Source: Chrysomallon squamiferum
Taxonomy: Eukaryota; Mollusca; Gastropoda; Neomphalida; Peltospiridae
Reading direction: 5' to 3'
Length of the DNA: 32,500 nt
NCBI GenBank assembly: GCA_012295275.1
Contig: CM022677.1
Location: 9,578,304-9,610,803 of the forward strand
The position numbers and the translations under genes were made by a program. The first letter of the stretch is position 1, and every line of letters begins with the position of its first letter. The notes under the pieces were generated by a model. It saw nothing but the letters and a program-made list of their open reading frames with translations, did no database searches and was not told where the DNA came from. This document shows, piece by piece, positions 1 through 10,029 of the stretch.

Positions 1-65
1 GTTCTTTGTTCCACAGGAAGGTCAAGGGTTCAGGGTCAAGGTCAGATTCCTGAAAAACCCACAGC
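1..65 (+). CDS. CRHBP: CRHBP exon (5' end cut by window edge)
   Basis: The frame starts at base 2 and reads FFVPQEGQGFRVKVRFLKNP, then Q and one base of a split Pro codon. The donor GTAAGT follows at 66. The segment corresponds to the beta-strands just before the P-C-N motif of CRF-BP. The upstream part of the exon is outside the window. Confidence 0.85.
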
Positions 66-254
66 GTAAGTAAAGATAATTTATAGCATTATAACGCTTC
101 ATTCTCTCTGAGTTCCACAGCAAAGTCAGTTTCCTCTCTGCTGAGTTCAGGGTTTCTTAACAGCAAAGTATCACTGGTTTGCCGATTCAAAGAAATAAAC
201 AACTTGTATTCGGAGTACGGAAATTTTCATTTTCATTTTCATTGTGTGTGTGTG

Positions 255-324
<70 letters not shown>

Positions 325-761
325 CTAATAAACCAGTTTCTTTTTACGTTCGTTTATTTATCTTTCCTTCAAGCTTAATTATTTCCAGTAAGGAAACAAA
401 CTTGTAACAGTTAGATGTTCTTTCTCTGTGTCACTGATAATAAACAGTGAAGAGATTTTCAAAATGCAGAACTCCTTACAGCGAGAATAAATACATCGTC
501 TTATTCCATTGGTTATTGTGTTTGTTTGTTGTTGTTGTTGTTGTCGTTGTTGTTGTTGTTTGTGAGTGGGTAGGTTTCATAATGAGAATCAACACGAGTC
601 AAGGGAAATAACTCTTCATTGATTATTTAATCAGTTCTTTCAGTTTTCCAGAAGCAACGTTTCTTTGCTTATTTCCCTTCAACCAGCCATCTCTCTTCAC
701 GTTTCGACCATTATGCAAACTGCTTTACCCCAAGTTAACAAAATAATAATTAACAGTGATG

Positions 762-830
<69 letters not shown>

Positions 831-1896
831 TCTCAAACAATAAACATTAGAAATTTGTGTAATTTAAAAAAAGAATAAACATTTCGTATCTTTTATTTAA
901 TTATTTGTTGCTGCTGTTTTGTAGAAGTAATAAAAACAAAAACAAAACGAGAAGATATGAAAATTGGAAATTTTTGCTATTTGAAGGACTTCAGTGGTGT
1001 GTAATAAATATAAACAGAAATAGACAGTGATATGAAGACATAGTAAATGGCGCGTTCCTAAGAAAACTCTTCTTCATGTTTATTATAGAAACATTTCTCA
1101 TATTTTTCCCAGCTTGCAACACAATTTCCATGTACAACGAGTCTGTGGCCACCATCAAGAATTACGGAAGAAAACGAAACTGCACGATGAAAATGATTTA
1201 CCCCGAGAACATCCTTCTGCTGGCCGTCGACATCGGCTCCTCCACCGAGGAGGAGACAGGGCTATCTGTCCGGGTACAGACTCTTCTCAACACATTCCTT
1301 TTACATACACAAGTTTGTTCACGTATTTATCAAGCAACTATCAAACTTTTCTTTGTTTTTCTTCTATTATTTAATATTAATTAAGTTTGTTTGTTTGTGA
1401 ATACATGTGTGTAAATATAAATATAAATATATATTACTTTTTTATTGTTGTTGTTGTTGTTGTTGTGACAGTGCGAGACGCCGGCAGGAAGTGACTACGT
1501 GGAGATGCTGTATGGAAATGGACTGGACACTGAATACATGAACCGCAGAATGGCCTTCTGTGGCGTCCGTTCTAAATCAGGTGACTTTATCTCTTTTTTA
1601 AATCACAAGAAATCAGCTTACACTTTCTTATCTGTTCACTTACATAATACATTTAGTTTCTTACTTACATCTAACTAACCATACTAAAGTTAAGTTATTT
1701 GCTTATTTTCTTGTCTACCTATCTAGTTAGTTAGTCACTTACTTGTTTGTTCACAGCTCGGAGACGGGTGTTGCTGGGCTGCCAGCAGTCTGCTATACGA
1801 CTCGTGTCCAGTGGAATGTTTCATAATTCCGTCACCTTCTCATTCTCCCTGCCCACGCCCGAACAGTTGGCACGGTTCAGTTCTAACAGATGTTGA
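1..1896 (+). CDS. CRHBP: Corticotropin-releasing factor-binding protein (CRF-BP), C-terminal four exons, 5' partial
   Basis: The joined exons (1-65, 1113-1273, 1472-1580, 1757-1896) read as one protein tail once three GT-AG introns are removed. It matches the C-terminal half of CRF-BP, the secreted glycoprotein that sequesters CRF/urocortin-type peptides. Landmarks shared in order with the vertebrate protein are FF.V.E.G.GF at the left edge, P-C-N-x-I-S, a basic R-N-C-[ST] segment, IIYP-like MIYPENI, G-C/R-C-E then DYVEMLYGNGLD (vertebrate DFVELLGGTGLD), GC-x-x-x-[AV]-[VI]-R-[LM]-VSSG, and a final Cys close to the stop. All six cysteines of this half are kept. The C-terminus is short: it stops directly after the last Cys, whereas the human protein has a few extra residues. 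All splice phases agree. The 5' exons, with signal peptide and first domain, are upstream of the window. Identification rests on my memory of the family pattern, not a database search. Confidence 0.9.
264..323 (+). repeat. (GA)n microsatellite in CRHBP intron
   Basis: About 60 bp of near-pure GA dinucleotide lies in the 1047-bp intron 66-1112 of CRHBP. The rest of that intron holds a (GTT)n run (about 520-560), the (TAA)n/(TTA)n tract described separately, and otherwise featureless AT-rich sequence. Confidence 0.95.
763..830. repeat. (TAA)n joined to (TTA)n, self-complementary microsatellite
   Basis: About ten TAA units run directly into about twelve TTA units. The two halves are reverse complements, so the tract can fold on itself as DNA cruciform or RNA hairpin. 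It lies in a CRHBP intron. Confidence 0.9.
1113..1273 (+). CDS. CRHBP: CRHBP internal exon
   Basis: The acceptor is a pyrimidine run ending CCCAG at 1112. The first two bases complete the split Pro codon, giving P-CNTISMYNES and then the RNCTMKMIYPENILLLAVD segment. The exon ends after LSVR at a GTACAG donor, phase 0. Cysteines of CNT and RNC match conserved CRF-BP positions. There is an N-glycosylation sequon at N-C-T and another at N-E-S. Confidence 0.87.
1472..1580 (+). CDS. CRHBP: CRHBP internal exon
   Basis: The acceptor follows a (GTT)n stretch (TGACAG). The exon reads CETPAGSDYVEMLYGNGLD, then TEYMNRRMAFCGVRSKS plus one base, with donor GTGACT at 1581. It aligns with CEGIGDFVELLGGTGLD of vertebrate CRF-BP. 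Both upstream and downstream phases fit. Confidence 0.88.
1757..1896 (+). CDS. CRHBP: CRHBP terminal coding exon
   Basis: The acceptor TTCACAG ends at 1756. The exon reads RRRVLLGCQQSAIRLVSSGM and then FHNSVTFSFSLPTPEQLARF to SSNRC and a TGA at 1894-1896. The GCxxxxxRxVSSG motif is highly characteristic of CRF-BP. A polyadenylation-type AATAAA lies 37 bases past the stop. Confidence 0.9.
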
Positions 1897-1932
1897 GGTG
1901 AATATTTTATTAATTATAACTCTAGTGACGTT

Positions 1933-1938
1933 AATAAA
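1933..1938 (+). terminator. Polyadenylation signal candidate for CRHBP
   Basis: A canonical AATAAA lies 37 nt downstream of the CRHBP stop and immediately before a long (GA)n tract. If used, the 3' UTR would be unusually short, with the cleavage site inside the GA repeat. Other AATAAA-like words occur further on, so use of this one is inferred. Confidence 0.4.
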
Positions 1939-1940
<2 letters not shown>

Positions 1941-2006
<66 letters not shown>

Positions 2007-2020
2007 ACACACACACACAC
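1941..2020 (+). repeat. (GA)n-(CA)n compound microsatellite
   Basis: About 62 bp of GA are followed by CA units, starting two bases after the CRHBP polyadenylation candidate. The sequence between here and 2340 shows no recognisable feature. Confidence 0.95.
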
Positions 2021-2339
2021 ATACACTCACACACGTATAGGAATTAATTAGGCATATTTTTTCAGACTGAGCAACTTTAATGAACTGTTACAGGAAATGT
2101 GTCAAAGATTTCCATATATGAAATTTTCTGTGAACAGAAAGGGATGAGGAGAAATACATCAATAATACCAAGACAGAATCTGGTTATTTGAAGATGATAC
2201 AGATTTAGAGACATGATTTCATTTCATTCGGAAATATTACATATTTCACTGTTGTTGCACAGACTACTGAACTGTCAGTAACATACACACATCTGGTTCA
2301 CGTTAGTGAAGAATAATGAACAACAGCTTCACCTCCTCA

Positions 2340-2990
2340 TTCCTTGGTTAAATCTATGGATTTGATTTTGAGGAATCCGGTTCCAATCCTTATGCAAATC
2401 AGCAGTCGGTTCATTGACAATGTGGACAGGTGAGGCTCTCTGACTAATACAACATCCAAAAATGTCCCACAGACGCTCAGTGGGACTGAGATCTGTACTC
2501 GTGGCTGGCCATGGAATGGTCTCAGCAGCGTTCAGAGTGCAAGAACAGTGCGTGCTCTATGAGGCCTGGTATTGACGTAAGTGAAGATGGGTCTTGTGAT
2601 TAGAGGAGGAGGACAACAGCTCTCTCTCGAAGATCTGCTGTTGATACCGAGTCCCGTTAACGTTACTACGAATGGTGACGAGGTTCATCTTGCAGCCCAA
2701 CGATTTGTATCCCATTCCATGACTGACCTTCCCCCAAAGGAAACGTGTCTTGGATATTGTGGGGAACCAATAAGAAAGTGAATGAACCGCCATGATCCAA
2801 TGACCCAGCAAACACGGTGAATACATAGGCAAATCGTGCTGTTGTCTTAAGGGATCTTCCAGGACTTGAGCGATCTCTAACATCACTGCTAGCTCTGTGT
2901 TTGTTCAGCAGTTTTGAAATGATGGAAATATTGCGTCCAAGCTGAGGTATAATTCGTCTCAGTGACATCACTTCATTTCTCTTGTCAGTA
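2340..2990 (-). pseudogene. Tc1/mariner-family transposase relic
   Basis: Read on the minus strand, fragments of a Tc1-like transposase appear in the right order. An N-terminal helix-turn-helix segment begins around 2985 (SLRRIIPQLGRNISIISKLL, then an RASSDVRDRSSPGRS stretch matching the usual GDVRDRPRSGRP linker). A middle piece at about 2760-2600 (SNVNGTRYQQQ) matches the GNVNGQRYRDE-type strand before the second catalytic Asp. The C-terminal PWPA-x-S-x-DLSP-x-E-x-LWD motif lies at about 2520-2440 (PWPATSTDLSPTERLWD), with HKDWNRIPQ after it. The pieces lie in more than one frame and part of the catalytic core between the first two is missing, so the copy is dead. The element's terminal repeats were not identified. 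Confidence 0.8.
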
Positions 2991-3223
2991 ATTTTTCACA
3001 AATCACGATATACTATGACAATTACAGTCCAGCAGAGAGTAAGACATATAATGATTACAAACTTAATTTCAGCACTGTTGAATGTGACATTTCACGTGCA
3101 TTGTTTGTCGTTGCACATCAAATATCTTCAGGAAAGTCATGGTATTCAGCAAAATGCCACATGTCAATAAATCATTCAGGAAAATGCTTTGTTTTATGAA
3201 TTGGATGTTGCTTAATTTCCATA

Positions 3224-3225
<2 letters not shown>

Positions 3226-3284
<59 letters not shown>

Positions 3285-3330
3285 ATGTGTTTGTTTGTGT
3301 GTGTATGTGCGTGTGTGTGTATATATATAT
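3226..3330 (+). repeat. (GT)n then (TA)n microsatellite
   Basis: Interrupted GT repeats are followed by a short TA run. The TA run directly abuts the left end of the 3335-4586 transposon relic. Confidence 0.95.
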
Positions 3331-3334
3331 AGGG

Positions 3335-4586
3335 GTAAGGTGGGGTAATTCTGGCCTCCGAGGTATATTATAACATGCAGCCGCTATACTGCTCAGTCCA
3401 GATTTCTGGAACTTTGTTGATATAAATAGAACCTTCCTATCTCTCAGTAGAACAAAGGATGTAGGTAATCAGTCATTTACCTGTGGAGTATAGTGGCCAT
3501 GAAAGTAAAAACAACAACAAGGCTGTAAAAAAGTGTATTTTGAGGTTTCAAAAGTGAGTGTTATTTTTTACTCTTATAGACATAAGGTTAGTGATACCTT
3601 ATAACAGGTAAACATATAATCAATTATTAAGTTCAGCAGAAGAAACTTGATTAATGTGTGGTAATTAGGCAAGAAGTGTGTGTGTTTTATTTCACTCCAC
3701 CACTAGGGTCAATTCATGGATGGGGTAAATCTGGCCCCATGTGTGATGCTGAAATCAACAGTTTTGGCATCGATACAGTCCATTCTGAGTTTTATTTAAG
3801 TTTTAAACAGATGAAAGACCACGGTCCTACTGGTGGGGCAGGTCGTTAAACTTCCAAAAAAATCAAGAGGATGAGGCATTGACAGAAGAAGAAAGTGTCA
3901 AGCGCTATGAAGAAGAGTTGGCAGAGAAGACCGGTAGAAGGAAGAAAAGGCAAAGAAAACAAAGATGAGAGAGGCAAAACTACAAAAAAATTCAGAAGAA
4001 GATACCAAAGTGAAAACGGCAGCTCAATTTGAATGCTACAGCAGAACCGGTGGATGCAGCCAAAGAAAACGTTGATGGTGATGAGCCTGAACTAGAAGAC
4101 AGAGATGTAGTAGATACACAACAAAAATGTGAACTCTGTGGCAGAGTTGATGATGGAATGAATTCTGACGAGTTCATAGGATGTGACGGGTGCCCAAATT
4201 GGTATTGTCTTGATTCTTGCGCAAATCTTGAAATCCCAGCTGGTGCAGACTTTAAAGATATTGTATTCTTGTGTGGTATTTGTCAAGGAGTTTAGTTTAT
4301 TGAAGTCTTGAATCTGACTTGTATGATGATTAGGACTCATTATTAGTATAGGAAATAATGATTACATAGCAATAATCAGTACAACAAATTTGAGAACCAA
4401 AATACATCATAAATCATCGGGGCAAACCTGGCTCCCATTTCAAACCTGGAAGCACTAAGTGTTTGTGTGTTTTGAAGCAGAAATAGATTTACTTCACATT
4501 ATTCACTCCATTTTGTCGTTTCCTTTTGTCTGTGAAACTGTAGGTGAGGCTGAATGGAAAAGGGGGCCAGAATTACCCCACCTTAC
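3335..4586 (+). mobile_element. Non-autonomous/degenerate DNA transposon with 22-bp perfect terminal inverted repeats
   Basis: The 22-bp left end at 3335-3356 (beginning GTAAGGTGGGG, ending CTGGCC) is repeated exactly in reverse complement at 4565-4586. Both ends are flanked by TA repeats, as expected for an element inserting at TA (Tc1/mariner/pogo superfamily). On the left, three extra G residues separate the end from the TA tract. Related internal motifs of the form GGGG-Y-AAA-Y-CTGG occur in the same orientation at 3722-3737 and 4419-4434. The interior carries the C-terminal part of a transposase-like protein (next entry). The catalytic domain is absent, so the copy is a deletion derivative. 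Assignment to a pogo-like lineage is inferred from the TA target and the basic-tail-plus-zinc-finger arrangement. Confidence 0.75.
3868..4295 (+). pseudogene. Transposase C-terminal fragment with PHD-like zinc finger
   Basis: An acidic then strongly basic stretch (EDEALTEEESVKRYEEELAE, then a KTGRRKKRQRKQR run) ends in an in-frame TGA at 3966. A second TGA follows near 4008. The same frame then stays open to 4295. The last part is a cysteine-rich finger with CELC, CDGC, a W-Y-C-x3-C element where PHD fingers usually have W-[YF]-H-x2-C, and CGIC, ending at TAG. The order basic region then PHD-type finger is typical of transposase tails. The replaced His and internal stops mean it is probably non-functional. 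An ATG at 4029 could open an 88-residue finger-only protein, which I consider less likely to be a real gene. Confidence 0.6.
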
Positions 4587-4638
4587 TATATATATATATA
4601 TATATATATATGTGTATATGTATATATATACACACATG

Positions 4639-4669
<31 letters not shown>

Positions 4670-4670
4670 A
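4587..4670. repeat. (TA)n / (CA)n microsatellite at transposon right flank
   Basis: TA runs interrupted by GTGTA and CACAC words continue the TA tract that flanks the left side of the element. This is consistent with insertion into a pre-existing TA microsatellite. Confidence 0.9.
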
Positions 4671-4779
4671 CATTCACTACTTTTTTCTTCGTTGTAACAT
4701 TTAAACGTAACTACAAGCAAAAAATGAATTACTATCATTAAATTAACAATTATTATTACAATGTATAGAAACATATTTT

Positions 4780-4855
4780 ATTATTGTTGTTATATTATTA
4801 TTATATTGTTTTTGTTGTTGTTATTATTATTGTTATATTATTATTATTACTGTTG

Positions 4856-4886
<31 letters not shown>
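4780..4886 (+). repeat. (ATT)n / (GTT)n microsatellite
   Basis: Alternating ATT and GTT triplets end in a pure ATT run, just upstream of an exon-like acceptor at 4905. Confidence 0.9.
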
Positions 4887-5029
4887 ATCTCTTGTTCTGT
4901 TTTAGGACTCAGTGTCTCAGAAACGTCTGTATGTTCACGAGAAGCATTATGCAGAATTACCTCCCTTCACAAGGCAGAAGATCTTTTTTACCGAAAAATC
5001 TTAAACGTTAGACAAATAAGAAACTAAAT

Positions 5030-5403
5030 TACAGAAGAATATATGAAAAAACCCATTAAAAATAATAATTAAAGTATTTAACTTAACTTACAAGACTGAA
5101 TGTTCAAAACTGAACTGAACAATCATTTACTAGGTACAAGATAAAAGATTAAAACAGACGATTAAAGGAAATTAATTAATTAAGGACTGCTTGTTCCAGG
5201 ATTAGTTACACAAATGAACAAATCTAATTATATAAATCTAGTTATGTCTTCGTTTCAATACTTTATAAAATTAAGTGTATTCCTGTCTGTTACAGAAATA
5301 TCTAAATGACGAAATCTGGTGTTCAGTTTTGCCTTTGTGCTCGTATTAAAGATATCATACAGTGACGTGTCTTCATTACTTTCATCATCATCTATATTAC
5401 TAT

Positions 5404-5439
<36 letters not shown>

Positions 5440-6900
5440 CAGCAGTAGTAGTAGTAGTATAGTAGTAGTAGCAGTAATAGTAGTAGTACTGTTATTATTG
5501 CTGGTGTGTTATAATTATAATAATAAAATAATTACAATTCCTTAATACCACTACTATAGTAGTAATAATAATTTATACATATATATACAGTGAGAGAGAT
5601 ACAGACAGAGAGAGTGACTTTTCTTTCTATCTATCTTCTGTATTTTTGTTCTTCTGTTAATAATATTTGATGCTAGTTAGTGCTGGTACTTTGTCGTATA
5701 ACTGGTCCGTTCCTGGATACATCTCGATACTCTCAGTCCTCTGTTTACCAAACAGACTCGTGTTTGCTTTCAGCTGAACCACCGCTTTCCATTTTAGCAG
5801 TAATTTAGCTGAAAGACGTCACAGACTTGATTTTCTTTCCAGTCTTTTAAGCAGCGAACGTCTCTTTACTAATAACGTTTCGCATTCAATTCAATTTGTT
5901 AAGAGTGGCCTGAATAAAACGTGTTCAAATAAAAAACGTTTGATCGTGTAATACCCTTTGAGAGAAAGAACGTAAGCAGATTACTTATTTAAACATCAGA
6001 GATTCTGCAAATACTCAAGTAAAGAGAGTTAATGTGAAAATCGCAGGAAAAGGAAGCTATTAAAGGATAATTTCAATGTTAGTGAAAGAATCTGTGAGAA
6101 ACGTTTAGATAGCATATTAAACTGTGGAAATATAAAAACTGTAAAAAGCTTCTCCCTCCGAACACTGAGTCCACAGATACAAATAAATATGAAGCAACAT
6201 CTAAACACTACCATTTCTAATAATATGTTACTACTACTAGTGATACTACACTTCTATCACTAATTTACAATTTAATTACTGCTACTACTACAACAACTCA
6301 AGCGTCTGCTGCTGCTGCTAACGCAATGTAGTCAACTACAACAAACATACGTTACTAGTAATAACAATAATAATACTGTCACAGATCAAAGTTTAATATA
6401 AACAACAAATATAATGAAATTTAATAATGCTTTACACACCCATCATATATACTATGTGCGAACAGACACAGTATATCATTCTAACACGTTGTGGTGTTTA
6501 TTAGACTAAAATAAAAGGTTTCAAAGATTTTTCTAACTTAAAACGCAGATTCATTTAAACTAAAAGTGTTGAACCTCCCCCTCTCCGTTAATACGTCACA
6601 TCCATCACTGCAGGCCGCACGTCACGTGACTGGCAGTTGGAGACCACGTTATCCGACTGGGAAGACGTGAAAAACGAGCTTAACGCTTCACTGATTTTTG
6701 AAAGCAATACACTTTTATCAGAAACGCGCAGATTTCTTTAGTCTCAGTACACAGAAGACGATTTCTTATGCATGTAGAGAATTCGTATTGAAATTAGACC
6801 AAAAAAAAGTTTTAATCTTAGAGCGTTTCTATATTTATCCATCTGGCTGTATAATTATTTATTATCTCAGTATCTGTTATTACCCACCCACACCCCATAC
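5030..6900. other. Unassigned AT-rich intergenic stretch
   Basis: There is no recognisable gene. It holds an imperfect (AGT)n tract at about 5405-5490, scattered ATA/ACT triplet runs, and a GC-richer patch at about 6580-6690 containing the palindrome GTCACGTGAC at 6621-6630. Confidence 0.6.
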
Positions 6901-6914
6901 ACCGATGCGCGCGT

Positions 6915-7262
<348 letters not shown>

Positions 7263-7704
7263 TAAAATACTTAATTGCCATTTAGTTAGGGTTTTTCTAA
7301 ACAAAAACTTTGTGTAATTATTTTTTATTATTATTCGTAATTTAGTTATGAGACGTTTGCCTCAGTCTAGATACGGCCGAGTATATCCGCATGTGCATTA
7401 TTTTTATTACTCGATCTAATCAGTTTTTCAGTAATCAAAGTTCGGGTTTTGCTGTCTTGGGAAAGGTTATCGTTCAGCTTATACCGAGGATAAACTGAAA
7501 CGGCTTATCTATTACAGCATCATTACTGTAACGTATTTTTTTTATTGTAGTCAGCTTGGTAACAGTTGAACTGAAAGTACAGGATATATTCAGTCATTCA
7601 GTGTTTCTCATTAGACAGTCATGTGAATTTCTCCAGTGACTTGCAGCACGTAACGCTGACCCGGGAGAGACGTTTGCAGTGTTTGTTTGTTGTGTTCCTC
7701 GTAG

Positions 7705-7824
7705 CGATGCGTCGACGATGACGGCATCCACGAAGATGCTTACCACTATTACGACAACAACAGCTGCGAATGTACGTACATTTTGATCATGAGCTTGCTG
7801 TGCTACACTGTCTGCATCAACTGA
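7705..7824 (+). CDS. Candidate terminal exon of a cysteine-rich (VWC/SVWC-like) secreted protein
   Basis: A 39-residue reading frame begins directly after a pyrimidine-rich acceptor (TTCCTCGTAG) and ends in TGA. An in-frame TAG formed by the acceptor itself means the frame could only be coding if spliced at this point. It reads RCVDDDGIHEDAYHYY then DNNSCECTYILIMSLLCYTV to CIN, with spacing C-x17-C-x-C-x9-C-x3-C. That spacing recalls single von Willebrand C-type domains. Codon choice (GAC, GGC, ATC, TAC, AAC, AGC) is GC-richer than the flanks and like the firm exons here. No upstream exons and no nearby AATAAA were found, so both gene and family are tentative. Confidence 0.4.
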   Translation, partial: RCVDDDGIHEDAYHYYDNNSCECTYILIMSLLCYTVCIN

Positions 7825-7888
7825 GTTTTAAATCAACAATGATAAGAAAATTCTGGTCAACATAACGAAGATTATGAAATGATGATGA

Positions 7889-7890
7889 TG

Positions 7891-7959
<69 letters not shown>
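7889..7959 (+). repeat. (ATT)n microsatellite
   Basis: About 70 bp of pure ATT repeats follow GATGATGATG units. Confidence 0.95.
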
Positions 7960-8137
7960 GAATGGTTTAATGCTTGTTATGATGACATCGATGATAAGAT
8001 AATTAATTACATCCTTTCTCACTAGGACTTAAAAAAGCAAACAACAGTGACACAGTTACATAAATAACTGAACGCGTTCTGGAAAATGTTCTTGCATCTT
8101 CTTTATAACAACACTTTAGCTACTTCATTTAATCTTC

Positions 8138-8220
8138 ACAGCTTTAACCAACTAGCTCAAAACATTTGTGGATCGACAAAGAACATTTGTAAACACGTGA
8201 AACAAATGTTTACTTTCAAT
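8138..8220 (-). repeat. 83-bp interspersed repeat, inverted copy
   Basis: The reverse complement of this stretch matches 9850-9933 with about six mismatches and one indel. It contains the tRNA-gene-like word GAGCTAGTTGGTTAAAGC, resembling a Pol III A box, which suggests a SINE-type head. A (CA)n-rich tract (about 8221-8350) follows. Confidence 0.75.
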
Positions 8221-8889
8221 CACACACACGTAAACAAACACACATACAAACACACACACATACACACAAAACATACCCACATAAACATACACACACACAT
8301 AAACAGACACATACACACAAACTAACATAAACACAGGCACAAAGTCACACAGTAAATATCTGTTCGCAGTAATCACTTCTATAAAGTATTTAACGTTGTA
8401 ACTGAGTGACAGGAGCATGTACTGTTAGTTCCGCTTGGTTTTCAGTTCGTCTGACTAGAACTGATTATTTAAACTGCAATCTCGTAAGTATGTTTGTGTG
8501 TGCATGTTCGTCTGTGTTTGTGTGTATGTGTGCTGATTTGCGTGTGTGTTTGTATGTATGTGTGTGTGATTTGCGTGCATATTTGCATTATATATGATTA
8601 GATTTTTGTCGAAAGCAAGGAAAACGACGCTCGTCACTAATTTCTCTGATTTAAGCCTGCACACGCGACCTATCTGACCACACGTCTGCGCAGACAACAC
8701 GTGGAGTGATTATTGTTTTTATAATCGTTGACGTGGTTGCTGCGCCACGCTCCGGACGTCGTTGTGATCACGTGTCCTGTTTACAGTGGTGATTTAATGA
8801 AGTCAGTGAACATCACCGCTGAGTTGATTACATACTCAGCTAAACCCACTGTGTTAGAATAGATGGATAAATGAATCAGCTCTGTGTCT

Positions 8890-8894
8890 ATCCA

Positions 8895-8938
<44 letters not shown>

Positions 8939-8975
8939 GATGTGTATGTGTGCGCGCGCGTGTGTGTGTGTGTCG
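8890..8975 (+). repeat. (GT)n microsatellite
   Basis: GT repeats broken by TTGGAT and a GCGCGCG run. The flanking sequence from 8980 to 9840 is AT-rich with no recognisable gene. Confidence 0.9.
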
Positions 8976-9849
8976 GTCTAATAAAAAAACAAAACAAAAA
9001 AAAACCCAGATTTTAATACCAAATGAAAAGAGGATTCCAACAGATATTTCTACATATTTATTTTATCATCAAAACAGCACAATAATAAATACTCGCACAT
9101 AGTCATTCACTTATTGAACATAAATAAAACTTATCCGAAGTGTTGATTTCTACATCAGCCAAACACAGGCAAATTAACTTTTACATTTAATCTAATTTTG
9201 TTTTAATTTTTTTGTACAAGGTATGACCTAGGATATTAATCAAGTCAAAAATTAAAGAATAACTAACCTTACTCTTCGTCAAAATTTCACCTCATATATG
9301 TATAAATGTTTTTTTCTAAAAAAGAACCAACTACTTAAACGTATGCCAAGCTGAGCGAAACGTTACGCGCTCATGTTACGTATACAGAATTTTCAATAAA
9401 ATAAATCAGTTATTAAATAGATAAAAATAAACTTAATCAATATGTATATGTATGACTGGTTTATTTATGTGTGGGGGGTATATGTGTCAGTGTGCGTTTT
9501 CTTATGAATGAGTGTAAATATAAAAATCATCTTTATCAATACTAAAAAATTTAATTCGATTTTTGAGGACGAATAGTTCTTCTCATCTCACTCAAGTCAC
9601 TGCTGCGTCTGAAACCTGAAACACGAAGCTATCTGTTTTAAAACGTGAAAATACGTAATTAAAAAATACAAATTTTGAATTCGATTTTGCGGTCCATCTG
9701 AAGAAGTGGTTGTTTACAGAACACTGTAGAGGCGATGGTAAACGTTGAAAAACTAAAAAAGTAAACTTACAAAGTAAATTCACACAGTGGCTGCTTCACG
9801 TGTTCAAGTACCAGAGATCGATTCCAGTCTATGGACTCGCGTTGAAATG

Positions 9850-9933
9850 ATTGAAAGTAAACATTTGTCTCATGTGTTTACATATGTTCTTTGTCGGTAC
9901 ACCAAATGTTTTGAGCTAGTTGGTTAGAGCTGT
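9850..9933 (+). repeat. 83-bp interspersed repeat (SINE-like), forward copy
   Basis: This is the partner of the inverted copy at 8138-8220. It includes GAGCTAGTTGGTTAGAGC, similar to the 5' part of tRNA-derived SINEs (A box). No convincing B box was found downstream, so SINE identity is inferred from the A-box-like word and from having two dispersed copies. Confidence 0.75.
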
Positions 9934-10029
9934 TTGCTGGCCTGAGAATTAAAGGAAACAAAACGTAAATTAAAAAGAGAAATACACTGGCCAGATTACT
10001 TGTACCTAATCATATAACTCTTCTACAGT

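Noticed and set aside
6616-6741. 41-codon open stretch after a TGCAG acceptor-like site
   Set aside because: No family resemblance, no pairing exon and a weak pyrimidine tract; the patch is better noted for its GTCACGTGAC.
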